The notes below the pieces were generated by a model, which saw nothing but the letters and a program-made list of their open reading frames with translations, searched no databases and had not been told where the DNA came from. This document shows positions 36,946-47,887 of a stretch of DNA of 64,000 nucleotides, in pieces. Each line of letters opens with the position of its first letter. Within the stretch, counting starts at the first letter, position 1. Origin of the DNA: Cordia subcordata (Eukaryota > Streptophyta > Magnoliopsida > Boraginales > Cordiaceae); NCBI GenBank assembly GCA_028554755.1, contig JAPTOF010000012.1, forward strand, positions 4,238,501 to 4,302,500, in the 5' to 3' direction. A program made the translations under genes and the position numbers.

Positions 36946-37621
36946 GGTTTTGTAATTTATTAGAAGTATATTGGACCTTTTTCTATTCAAAATATCCTCC
37001 TTTTATTTTTTTAACTTTCTGAATAAATCATCAAATAGTACTCCTCTAAAGTTTATTTGGCTAAGTTTATTTGTGGCTTATAAGTTACAAATAATAAAAA
37101 ACATATGAAAAAATATTTTTTTAAAAAACATATAAGTTACAAAATAAGTAGAGCACAAATAGGCTCTAAGAAGGAAAACTTATTTCTTTTAAGAGTCAAT
37201 GGAAACCAGCCCGAAGGCTAAAATGAACGAGTCATCTTAAGTATATGCTAGTGACAAGTGGTTGGCCAACCAGCAACCCAGAATTGTTAATCTCAACTCG
37301 TGGAGAAGAAAGAGAGCAAGGGAAAAAAAATCAAAGACAAACTAATCTCGTGGGTTGCAACATCCAACATGGGCTTGACTTTTGCCTCAAAATTTGGCGA
37401 AGGCTTAAATGAGATTACTACATTATGTTAATTTTTAAATTCCAGTTATTATATACAAGAAAGATGACTTGGATGAAAACTGACTTTAATAAAAAATGAA
37501 TTAATTTCATATGCAATTAATCTAATTATACACATCTCACTCCATGAATATAATTGGTTATTGAAATTTGACTGGCACCAAGAATTTTATTATCAGTGGA
37601 ATCAAACTAACGAGTCATCAG
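36946..37621. other. Intergenic DNA left of the copia remnant
   Basis: No further retrotransposon domain (integrase, reverse transcriptase) could be read here. The copia element is therefore truncated rather than merely diverged. Confidence 0.5.
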
Positions 37622-38167
37622 TGGATTATGAGATATTTGTAGGGCACTACGAATGTAGGTTTGCTATTTAGCAAGACAACTGGAGATTACGCGAGATTGG
37701 TGGGTTATTGTAGCTTAGACTTTGCACGTGATCTTGATAAGAGGAGATCTCTGACGGGTTACGTATTTACTCTCTCTGGTTGTGCTATCAGTTGGAAAGT
37801 GACATTACAATCTACTATGACATTGTCAATTACTTAGGTAAAGTGCATGACAATTATAGAAGCTGTGAAGGAGGCCATGTGGTTACAAGGCCTGGTTCGT
37901 GATTTTAGTCTATAACAGGATTGGAATATAGTTTTTTGTGATAGCTAGAGTGCAATTTATTTGACGAAGAATCAAATGTATCATGAGAGAAGTAAACACC
38001 TTGATATCAGATATCACTTTATCAGAAATATTGTATCACAAGAGATCATATTGGTGCAAAAGAATTCTATCCATGAGAATCCAATAGATATGATGACTAA
38101 GGTGGTTCTAGTCAGCAAGTTCAAGCATTGCTTGGACTTAGTTGTTATTTGGGGTGCAGAGCATTGA
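37622..38167 (+). pseudogene. Ty1/copia polyprotein remnant (RT end and RNase H)
   Basis: A single frame reads through the C-terminal polyprotein of a Ty1/copia retrotransposon: GYVFTLSGCAISWK, EAVKEAMWLQGL, VFCDS, YHERSKHLDIRYHFIR, and NPIDMMTK near the end. These are the conserved RNase H landmarks. Four in-frame stops (at the codons after MRYL, LSIT, FSL and FCDS) and no frameshift make it a substitution-decayed pseudogene. The natural stop is at 38165-38167. A polypurine tract (CCAAGGTAGAGAT) and an LTR follow, but everything 5' of the RT/RNase H end is missing. Confidence 0.93.
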
Positions 38168-38238
38168 GCCTTTAGTAGCATTTGGCAACAGAGATAATGA
38201 TGTGTTAATTAGATGTAATACGTGCCAAGGTAGAGATT

Positions 38239-38571
38239 TGTTAATTGTGGCCTATATTCTTGGGCAATAAGAATAGCAAATTGCCTTATTAACAAGTTAC
38301 CTTATTAGCTTGTTACCATAATAGCACATGATTAATAGGTTGCCTTTTCTGCTCAATAGGTTTTAGGAAACATGTGCACGATAAATATGTGGTAATACTC
38401 ATTGTATTATGTGTGGGAGAGAAACCAAAGTGTGAGCCTTGTAATATTCGTTGATCAATAGGGAAATTGTTCTCTGCTGCCCATGAACGTAGGTTGCAAT
38501 GCTGAATCATGTAAATTCTCTTGTGTCCTTTTCTTCTCGTGTTATTTGTGTTTGCATGTTTTTCCCTAACA
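38239..38571 (+). repeat. 3' LTR of the decayed copia element
   Basis: Begins TGTTAATTGTGG immediately after the polypurine tract and ends CCCTAACA, 333 bp. The following ACTAG is also the base order found inside the intact TRIM LTRs (GCACTAGATT). This suggests the copia element inserted into TRIM LTR 1. No 5' LTR is present in the window. Confidence 0.8.
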
Positions 38572-39645
38572 ACTAGATTAGACAATAATTAAGTCTATTT
38601 CCTTATTGTGCTTGCCTTCTTAGTATGCTAGTTTTCTTAGTATATTAGATATTTTATTAACCTAGCTTCATAGTTTTGGTTACCAAGTTATAAGTCCTAT
38701 AAATAGGCTCTCTTATTGTATTTAATAGTGATCAAGAATTTACCAAGTAATTTTTATGAGTCTTTCTTTTCTGGAGCCATCATTAGTGATAGGTCTTATT
38801 ATCTTCAAAATTCATTATTTTCTATCCTATGCCTGCCCTTTTTTCTTTTCTTTTATATTTTAATATGATATTAGGACTAGGCTCTTGGTTCAGTCTTATC
38901 CATTATGCATCCAAACTCGTATGAACTATCTTGCATGACCTTGTTATCACACCCTTTGTGACCTTATTCTCACATCCTACTATTGTTTACTAATCTTTCA
39001 TGTTGTCAAATTCTATTGTCAGCTACTGACCTTATTGTTGTTTACATGACCATATTAGCATTATGTTGTCTATATGACCTTACTGTTCCTGAAGCTCTTG
39101 TATTAGGTCACACATTAACCACCCTGTAGGCAACCTACCTAGCTGCATCTTTAATCAAGTTCAATTTTCATTCCACTTTTTCGATTATTCTTCCAAATCT
39201 TCCCGATCTTCTAGTTCGAGGTTTTATTCAGATCAATTCGTTCCAGGATTAGTCTATCAAATCTTGTCAAGATTGCTCAACAATTTGGTTATCTAACTCA
39301 AGTTTGTTTCTATATGCCCATTCGAGTTTAACGAGGGCTGTTGAAAAATATTTAGTTTTTAATGCAATTTTTTTAAATTATAACACTATATTAGACAATA
39401 ATTAAGTTTATTTCCTTATTGTGCTTATTTCCTTAATATGCTAGTTTACTTAGTATATTAGTTACCTTATTAGTCCAATTTTATAGTTTTGGTTACTAGG
39501 TTATGAGGTCTATAAATAGGCTCTTCTATTGTATTACTAATGCCAAGAACTCACCTTGTAATTTTATGAATTCTTTTCCCTCGAGCCATAGTTAGTGGTG
39601 GCTCTTATTGTGTTCAACATACATATATTTCAATTTCTATCATAG

Positions 39646-40100
39646 AAGTTTTCTTATCAACTTTTGTGTGCACGTGGAACAAATTTTCCTCATAACATAA
39701 ATTCTTTACAAGCAATTTTAATTAACCAATTCTTGAAGCTATTTTCTAGCATATTTGAAGATAAAAGAATAAGAGAATCCATGAGCTAACAACAATAAGG
39801 GAGAAGTAGCTATTCTCTAAGATCAATTTTCATTTAAAGCAAAAATTCTACATTGAGAGAGTATTATAGGATTGAAATAGTATAACTAATATGGCCATTT
39901 GAAAAGTTTGGAATGTTAGCTAACATAGGATCTTAACCCAAAGGCTTGTTTGGTGCAACTAGTTCTTAGGGTAACTATTAACCATTTGAATAGCTGATAA
40001 CTAGTTAGATTATTGATAGCTATTAATAAATAGTTGTTTAACTAGTTGTTAGCGGATTGTTGTTTAACTATTAGTTGAACATAATGTATTTGGTGACATT
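39646..40100. repeat. Foreign DNA in TRIM unit 2, including an inverted fragment of the dispersed repeat
   Basis: 39646-39945 matches nothing else that I recognise. 39946-40100 (AGGCTTGTTTGGTGCAACTAG onwards, with TAGCTAT/AACTAGTT words) is a reverse-orientation, incomplete copy of the repeat family at 20720, 30985 and 36290. Together they replace the start of internal region 2. Confidence 0.55.
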
Positions 40101-40375
40101 AGTTGACCTTCTTGTTCTTGAAGTTCTTGTTTTGGGTTACATATGCTGACCGACCATCCTGTAGGTAGCCTATAATAGCTACATCTTCAATCGAATTCAC
40201 TTTCCGTTCCATGGTTTTAAGTTTCCCTTCCAAGTTTTCTAGTTCTTCCAATTTAATTTTCGATTTAGATCAATTCATTCTATAATCAATTTATTAAATA
40301 TAGCCAAGACTACTCAACAATTTGGTTATCAAATTCAAATTGGTCTCTATTCTCCTCCTTGAGTTTGAGTAGGGT

Positions 40376-40673
40376 TGTTGAAGGAGATTTGGTTTTCAAT
40401 GTAATTCCTTATATTATAGAACTAGGTTATGCAGTAATCAAATTTATTTCCTTATTGCGTTTCCTTAATATGCTAGTTTCTTTAGTATATTAATTACCTT
40501 ATTAGTCTATCTTTATAATCTTGATTGATATGAGCCTATAGATAGGTTCTCCTATTGTATTAATATAGGTTTTGTGAGTCTTTTTTATTTAGAGCCACTG
40601 TGCATATTGTCTTCAACATGTATATATTTTCTATCCTATACTTGCTTTTTTGTCTTTCTTTTCAACTTCAACA
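40376..40673 (+). repeat. Best-preserved TRIM LTR (LTR 3)
   Basis: Starts TGTTGAAGGAG and ends CTTCAACA, 298 bp, directly followed by TGGTATTAGAG, a one-step variant of the Met primer site. The TATA-like CTATAGATAGG lies in the position where LTRs 1 and 2 have TATAAATAGG (38698-38707, 39511-39520). Confidence 0.85.
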
Positions 40674-41330
40674 TGGTATTAGAGTTGGGTTCTTGGTCTC
40701 GTCTTGTCTATCACACATTTATCCTTGTATGAACCATCCCGCATGACCTTGTTCTCACAATCTACTGTTGTTTACTAATCCTATTATTATTGCGGGTAGG
40801 TATGCTGTTACACTCTACTGTTGTTTATTGATTCTACTGTCATTTACAACATGCCCATGTAATCATGTTCTACTGTTATTTGCTGACCGTATTTTCATAT
40901 ACATGACCATACTAGCATATCCTGTTGTCATCTACATGAGCATCATGTTCCCGAAGCTCACATTTTGGGTCACACATGCTGACCACCCTATAGGCAGCCT
41001 ACCATAGCTACATCTTCAATCAAGCTCAGTTCTGTTCCAAGTTTTTCAGCTTCTCTTCTCGATTTTTCCATTTTTCCAATTTGAGGATTGATCTATATCA
41101 ATTCATTCTCGGATCAATTCATCCAATGTTGTCAAGATTACTTGGCAATTCGCTTATTAAACTCAAGTTAATTGGTCTCTATTCGCCCACTTAAGTTTAA
41201 GGCTGAAGTTGTTGAAGAATATTTATTTTTAATGTAATTCCTTATATTATAGCACTAGATTAAGCAATAATCAAGTTTATTTCCTTATTTAGTTATCTTA
41301 TTAGTCTAGCTTTCTCTTGATTACTAAGAG

Positions 41331-41794
41331 GGCGTTTGGTTTGGTTTTTTTTTTTTTTTGATCAAACCTGCTTAAAGCCTAATTTAAGCTAATGAAAGTG
41401 CTTGTTTTAATTAAAAATGTACTTATTTTAAGTGGCGTTAAGTAGAAAATAAAAAGCTTCCTAATCCCAACTTTTGTTTTTAATGGCTTTAAGCACTTTG
41501 AAAAAAAAACAAATTTCACCAAATTATTTACTATCTTATCCTTACCTTTTTATTTTTATTACTAAAATATCTTTACTCTTTTATCTTATACTTACCTTTT
41601 TAAACTCTATTTTAATGTCTTTAATTAAATAACTTGCTTTTCAACTCACTTTAATCAAATATGTAAATACTTATTTTTATAACTACAACTTTTATTTAAA
41701 CACGTAACTACTTAAAGTTGATAATAAGAAAAAGCCACTTAAAATCAAAAGTACTTTAAGTAACTTTTTTATAAGCCAATCCAAACACTCTATA
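41331..41794. mobile_element. hAT-like MITE inside TRIM LTR 4
   Basis: The left end AGGGCGTTTGGTTTGG is complementary to the right end CCAATCCAAACACTCT. LTR 4 sequence is continuous across it when compared with LTR 3. No clear 8-bp duplication could be read. Confidence 0.65.
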
Positions 41795-41908
41795 AGTCTT
41801 GAACCTAATATATTTAGTAACGATCAAGAATTCACCATATAATTTTTGCGAATCTTTTCCTCTAAAGCCAGCTAGCCGGCGCTGGTAGTGTCCACTATTA
41901 TTTTTAAG

Positions 41909-41968
<60 letters not shown>
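41909..41968. repeat. Compound (AT)n(GT)n microsatellite in TRIM LTR 4
   Basis: About 28 bp of AT followed by about 32 bp of GT dinucleotides. Confidence 0.98.
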
Positions 41969-41970
<2 letters not shown>

Positions 41971-42014
41971 TCTATCCGATGCTTGCCCATTTTCTTTTCT
42001 TTTCTATTTGGACA

Positions 42015-43972
42015 ATCCAAAATTCTTTCTCCTAATTTCATACTACATTGTAATTGAGCATGATTTTTTAGTCAAGTAATAGATACTAATCTAGCATAAT
42101 ACCCATGGCAAGTTATTATCCAATCTAAAATGAGCATTATTTTTGGTCAAATAAAAGTTATTTCTTATCTAAAATGTTTTCATAATTGAACATTATTTTT
42201 GGTCAAATAATATTTATATATTATCTATATTTCTATATACTATTTACAGTAGAGTGTATGCTTATTTAAAATTGCTTTCTGTGATTTCAAAAACTAAAAA
42301 TGATATGTTTGGTCCATGTTCAAAAGAGTTTTTTTATAGAAGTTGAAGTTAAAAAAAAAAAATGAAAACCTAGAAGTTTCAAATTGGAACTTTTTAAAGA
42401 AGACTTCTGATTAACTGTTTCTATATAATGTCAGAAATTGTTTTCCTTTTATTTTTCAAAAATATATTACTCCATATTCTTTAAAGTTCTATGTTATCTT
42501 TAAAACAATTAAAAGCTCCTCTACTAAAATATAAGACCAAAAAATCAATGGCTTTTATTTTACAACATTTTTATGCAAAGTTCTACTACCAAAAATTCTA
42601 CAGTTCAAAGGCTAAAATCTCAAAGTTAGACCAAATAAATCCTTAAAGTTTGGTATATTATTTATCTTTTATTGTCTCTGTCTTTTTCAGATCATATCCT
42701 TTTCTGATTTTCCTTTAACAAATAAAATATTGTATGCAATTACTATAGATCTCTAAAAATGAGTAGTATGGAGAACTTACTAACAATTAAATATTTATAT
42801 CTTACATATCTGTATCTATATCTACATATGATAAAAGAGAGTTCATGCCTTTTCAAATAATGCCAAGTGTCACTATGCCATGCATTTTTTACTGCCTAGA
42901 AGAAATTGACTTCATGCTTTTATAAACAATAGAAAATTAATTTTGTAATCTAAAAATGCTCAATTTTATTCTTGTCATGAATTTATATATATTTACAACA
43001 AATTCTGGATGTGAATTCTCACTTAAAAACGGCCTCCAATAGTCCAATTAAGCTGCTTGTTTTACAAAAATAGATTTTTTCCCCCACAATCTTTGCATGC
43101 AATTGCACCAATAAATGAAAGCAAATTTTATAGATCTAAAAAAATTTCAAGTATGAAAGAGTTTAAAATTTTCGAACTTTCTAATCGAAATATTTTATCA
43201 TATATAAGCAAATCAATATAAGATTATTTCCTAATTAAAAAAATAAAGATACAAAAATTGAATATACGTTTTTTGCATTCTCTTTCTCTCTCTCTCTCTC
43301 TCTCTTTTGGGCAAAAAACATTATTCTAGTGATTACAAATATTTCCATAGTCACCTATGTTTAAAAAGTATATATTTATATTTATGGATCCATGTGCAAA
43401 AAGTATATATTTATATACTAATTATCCTAGAATAGAATATAAAAAATGATCATAAATCATAATCAAATATGTTAAAAATACTCATTTTTTTTTCATGAAT
43501 TGCACTGGAATCAGGTTTGCTATCATATAAAGTAGAGTCGTTTTTTTTTATCTTTTAATGCCACATCTTAGTCCAACAAGTTGTTCTTTCAAAAAATGAG
43601 TGAAACTCCAATAAATATATAATTTATCTTTTATTGCTTTCTTTTTTCCCTAGATCAGATCCTATTTGAATTTATTTCCTCAAGTTAAATGTTCTATTCA
43701 TTTACTCTATATCTCTTACAAACTAAAAAAAAATAATTAGTACTGACATTTTTTTTCAATCCCCCTACCTTTAACCCAACTCCTTATCTCCCATGAAATT
43801 TGAATTTAGGACCTCACTTCTGAAAAAGATAGTTTCAATCACTTGAACTATTTCTAATCTGTTTCACACTTACTAAAATTAAATTTTACAAAATATATTT
43901 ATATTTTATCATTGTATTGTTATAAAAATTAACCATCAATAATAAGTAAAGAAATTAAAACTACTCATTTAT
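42015..43972. other. AT-rich DNA with decayed repeat fragments; no gene seen
   Basis: A (CT)n run lies at about 43279-43306. Near 43750-43865 a minus-strand SINE remnant can be read (AGTTCAAGTGATTG as A-box region, AAATTCAAATTTC as B-box). Otherwise only AT-rich sequence with direct repetition of short words (for example AGTATATATTTATA near 43368 and 43400). Confidence 0.5.
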
Positions 43973-44171
43973 ATTCTTTTTTTTTTGCTTTTTTTTTTTT
44001 ATACTTTGAGTTAGGGTATTCCCAAATCATATTGGGCTTGAGATTAGTTCATATTTGGCTGAGAGTAGTTAAGGAAAAGCTCTCCCAACAAGGGCACTTT
44101 CTAGAATTCGAACTTATGTTCTCCTTCTTATAGGGATGAGCCCGCTACGACCTCAACCAACAACTTGTTGG
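43973..44171 (-). mobile_element. tRNA-derived SINE with target-site duplication
   Basis: Flanked by TACTCATTTAT (43962-43972) and TACTCATCTAT (44172-44182), 10 of 11 identical. The minus strand reads a tRNA-like head with an A-box (TGGTTGAGGTCGTAGCGGG) and B-box (AGTTCGAATTCT, about 44104-44115). Then come a unique body and an A-rich tail (T-runs at about 43977-44000). About 199 bp, full length in appearance. Different family from the SINEs at 8590 and 31639. Confidence 0.87.
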
Positions 44172-44425
44172 TACTCATCTATGCTATATATAAAATTTAT
44201 ATTTATTTTAGTATTGTGAAAGTGTCATGTCAGCGCTTACATGCCATGATTGTTTTATTTTTTATTATTTTACTTTCTATCATTTCTTATCTTTATGAAT
44301 ATACATTATTAGTTTTAAATGGTCAATGGGTTAATACTTAAGATTAAATTTATTTGTGAATTCTAAAAAAAATTATTTCTTATCTATTATGTGTGTATAT
44401 ATATATTATTAACATTGGAAATTTA
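44172..44425. other. Short AT-rich spacer between SINE and solo LTR
   Basis: Nothing recognised beyond the target-site duplication copies at its ends. Confidence 0.5.
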
Positions 44426-46123
44426 TGTTGCCCAGAGAATGAATCCAAGAGGGGGGTGAATTGGATTACTGACACAATTAAGCACTTAAAACTCTTAACA
44501 ATTATTTTAAACAAAAACAGATGAAAAATTTAAGGTAAATACTCGAAATATAAAGAGTATAAGGTTAAAAGATGAAACACAGCGATTTAAAGTGTTCGAA
44601 CTTCCAAGGGCCTAATCCACTACTTAAGGTCTTCGCTTAGGGTTTCGGAAACTTTACTAGTGAATCGGCTTCTTACTTAGTATATTGTAGAAGTGTAGAA
44701 CAACGATCATAATCCTTGCTTTATCACAAGAATCACAAGTATTAGCTTAATACTTGAGGATTTCAACCCTTCACTTTTGAAAAATGTTTCTCACAACTAT
44801 GCTACTCAAGAGCAAAGAAACTTACACCCAATATGATTGTAGAGAATTCAGAATACAAGAACTTCTTTTGAATAAGTGTACAAAGGTATTTAAACCTTTC
44901 TATGTTGCTTTAAGTAGATAAGCAATTTATGAGTTCAAAAACTTGATCAATGAATGCCAATAATACGTAATCAATGAAGATAATAATAAATGAAGTAAGA
45001 TTGCAAAAAAGAGAATGTATTAAGTGCTAAAGAGCTTTTAAATATGTTTTGATCAAGTTATAACCGAGTTAGGAGGAGAGTGATGTATTTACAAGCCCAA
45101 AAAGTAAGTCTCTCAATGGTCAAATTTTGAAAACAACTCAGAGAGGCTACCGAAACACTCTATTGGTCAACCCCCTAGGTGTGCCGGTAGTTCCAGAAGG
45201 CAAAAAGCCTTACCGGAACACTCTATCAGTCGACCGGTAGAGCAACATTGCTCTCTGTTTTTACCAGACACAAAGCTGGTCGACCGCCTGTGTAGGCCGA
45301 TAGTTGCAGAAAAAGCTGAGAAAAGCTGTTTTAACTTTTTACAAAAAACTTACTACACATCAAATCAACAGTAGAAGCGTTTTTTCTGCAGAATTTTACA
45401 GCTCAAGGCAACCGCTATGCATATAAGATCAATTCAATAATAAATGTTAACACCAACTTATCTTCCAAACAATAAATGCAAGATTAAATTTTCTTAAAAC
45501 AAGATTTTCAGACTTTAGGCATGAGAAAAGGCTTTTACATGTAATAATTTTATCCAATGGGTAATGGTCTTTAAAAAATGCTTATTTACCTATAATTCAA
45601 ACTCTATAATTAAAATAGTGCACTTTTACTGCAAGGCTATGCAAATATATACATATATACATACATATAAGCACATATATCCATCAAACTATCAAGTACC
45701 AATGTAATAGATAGTACTATAGTGCATACATTCTGCATGAAAAGTTGTTTTGAATGCAAATGCACTATAATAATAAGTGCAAGAGAATAGAAAGGATATA
45801 TAAATATGTATTAAGGAGAAAAGATGATCAAGTATAAGAGAACAAGACTTATGAACAAAATGCATGAAGAGTGCATGCAATGTACTAAGTTTATTGAACT
45901 CATAATATTTGCTTATATACTAAGATCAAATTAACATAAGACTAAAGGAGAAAAAGAACTATGACCACAAGTTTGTCCAATCTTCGATGCTCTGTCTTTT
46001 TTTTTTCTTTGCTAAAATAATGCTACTGTGTAAAATATTCATCAATACTTCAAGTAGCAGTAATTAGATAACGAAACACAATTATGGCATCATCAAAACA
46101 TAATTAAACCAATATATTCAACA
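44426..46123 (-). mobile_element. Solo LTR (about 1.7 kb) with TSD ATTTA
   Basis: Ends TGTTGCCCAGAG and ATATTCAACA, flanked by perfect ATTTA duplications (44421-44425, 46124-46128). On the minus strand it starts TGTTGAATATATTGG, with TATGTTTTGATGATG shortly after, and finishes TTCACCCCCCCTCTTGG...GGGCAACA. There is no primer site, coding domain or second LTR, so it is what remains after LTR-LTR recombination. It is structurally related to 29013-30475 on the other strand. Confidence 0.87.
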
Positions 46124-46714
46124 ATTTAGTTTTTAATCAATTAATTCTTAAAATAATATTAATTTGTGAGTTTCAAAAGAATAAATCCAAGTAAATTTAA
46201 CATTTACTATTAAACAATACTTCTTAGAATATTATGAGAGTGTCATATCAGCGCTTGTATGGCAATGGATATTTTATTATTAGCTTATACAATTATTTAT
46301 TATTTATTTTATTTATATTATTTTTTATCTTTGTAGATATAATTAAATTATTAGTTTTAATTTAAAAATTTAGCTACTAATTAATTAATAATTAAAAACC
46401 TTAATGTATTTTTTATTTGTGAATTATAAAAATTAAACCTGAGAAAATTTAATATTTATTGTTTAAAAATATCCATGCAGATCACAGAATATTCATGACT
46501 AAATTCTCCATATGCTATTAAAAATAAATAAATCAACTTAATTTGATATTTTCTATCAAAAAATAAATCCATGCTCCGAGCACTAGTTTATATTCTAGTT
46601 TTATATAAAGTGTATACCACATATTTATTCTTTCAGTGACTCATGTCCTAATTCTATCAACTTTTTTTTTTCTTTTTTCTTTTCTAAAGTGAGTTAAACT
46701 CTAATAAATATATA
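46124..46714. other. AT-rich spacer; no gene seen
   Basis: Only AT-rich sequence, with local similarity to 44190-44350 (ATGTCAGCGCTTACATG versus ATATCAGCGCTTGTATGG), a weak duplicated stretch on either side of the solo LTR. Confidence 0.5.
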
Positions 46715-47887
46715 AGTAATGCTATATATTATTCTTTTTTCTATCACCCATCTATCATTTTCTAAGTGACATCTTACTTGTCATACCAACTAGATAAATC
46801 TGTTTATTTCTTTTTCTTCCTCTTTTAATTTTCTCTCTTTCTAATCTATTTTTCTTTACCTTATTTAATTTTCCCTCTATCTTTTCCTTTTTTTATTTAA
46901 CCAAACAACCATAAATATCAAACTCTCTTTTATTTCTTTCCTCGTTCCCAACTCACCTCCAACTTCTCCTATTCTCCAACATAGTTCTTCTTCTTGATGA
47001 TTGTCGTCGGAATTGCTAGCTTGTTCTGGTCGTTTGCAAAAGTTGTAAACCCACTATTATTAAAATACCGTAAAAATCAAAGAATAAATGGATGCATGTT
47101 GAAATCTGACACAATATAGCAAATTGTACCACACTATTGATCAACAATATTACTATCTATCTCACGTGACATTTTTTCTTGTAACTCCTATGGTTCTTCT
47201 TTTTCTCCTCCGCTAGCTAGGTGATATGCTTCTTAAACATCAGATAAAAAGAATGCTTGATTAAATCTTCGATTCATCCACAATAAAGCAATTTTGAACG
47301 TTTTAATGTTAAGGAAAAAAAAAAAAAGTACCGAGCACAGATACATTATTATAGGAAATACCAAAATTTTAATTTTTTTTTGAGTTTTTAAGTGATTGAT
47401 AAGTAAGCCTATCATACAATATTCTCAATTTCGATGATATACCATCTTCCTGTACAGCTAAACCTTGTAAAAAATAAATTGATTGTACCTGTCAGAAAGT
47501 AATAGAAATTTAAACAATGACACAATAAAATAAAAAGAAACACTTTCTGGTATATGCTTAAATTAAAAAAGAAAATAGTTTCGTCTTTCAGAAGGTTAAA
47601 GGGAATTTGTAATCTGACTAATAAATTTAACATTTAAGAATTATTATCTTATGGTGTTTGAAAAAAAAAAAGGGAAAAAGATCGCATGAGAGGTGGAAAA
47701 GCAGAGTTTCGTACTAATTAATGACTGTAATATACATTTCATATGGATGAAGTAAAGAAAGAAAAGATTGACCAGATATTAAATAAGAGAGAGAAAAATA
47801 TATTATATCTAATTGGCATGATAAGTAAGATGTCACTCAAGAAATGATAAATGGGCTATAGAAAAACGAGTGATATATAGCATTACT
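46715..47887. mobile_element. Mutator-like non-autonomous element with about 77-bp TIRs
   Basis: 46715-46795 and 47805-47887 are near-perfect inverted repeats starting AGTAATGCTATATAT. Flanks ATAAATATATA (46704-46714) and ATAAATATATT (47888-47898) form a 10-11 bp duplication. Long TIRs with a 9-11 bp duplication fit Mutator-like elements. The 1-kb interior has no transposase frame. Confidence 0.82.

Larger units (their letters stand above)
38572..42014 (+). mobile_element. Tandem TRIM-like array (four LTRs, three internal regions)
   Basis: The recurring unit is an LTR of about 300 bp starting TGTTGAA, followed by a primer site TGGTATTAGAG and an internal region of about 0.5 kb. LTR 1 is partial at 38572-38866, LTR 2 at 39339-39645, LTR 3 at 40376-40673 and LTR 4 at 41210 to about 42014 (split by a MITE). 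Internal regions are 38867-39338, about 40096-40375 (partial) and 40674-41209. They share words such as GACCACCCT, CTACATCTTCAATC and AATTGGTCTCTATT. There is no coding capacity. This LTR-internal-LTR-internal order is typical of tandem retroelements formed by recombination. The copies are clearly diverged, so it is old. Confidence 0.85.

Noticed and set aside
41888..42079. 63-residue frame with alternating Tyr-Ile and Cys-Val
   Set aside because: Translation of the (AT)n(GT)n microsatellite in a TRIM LTR.
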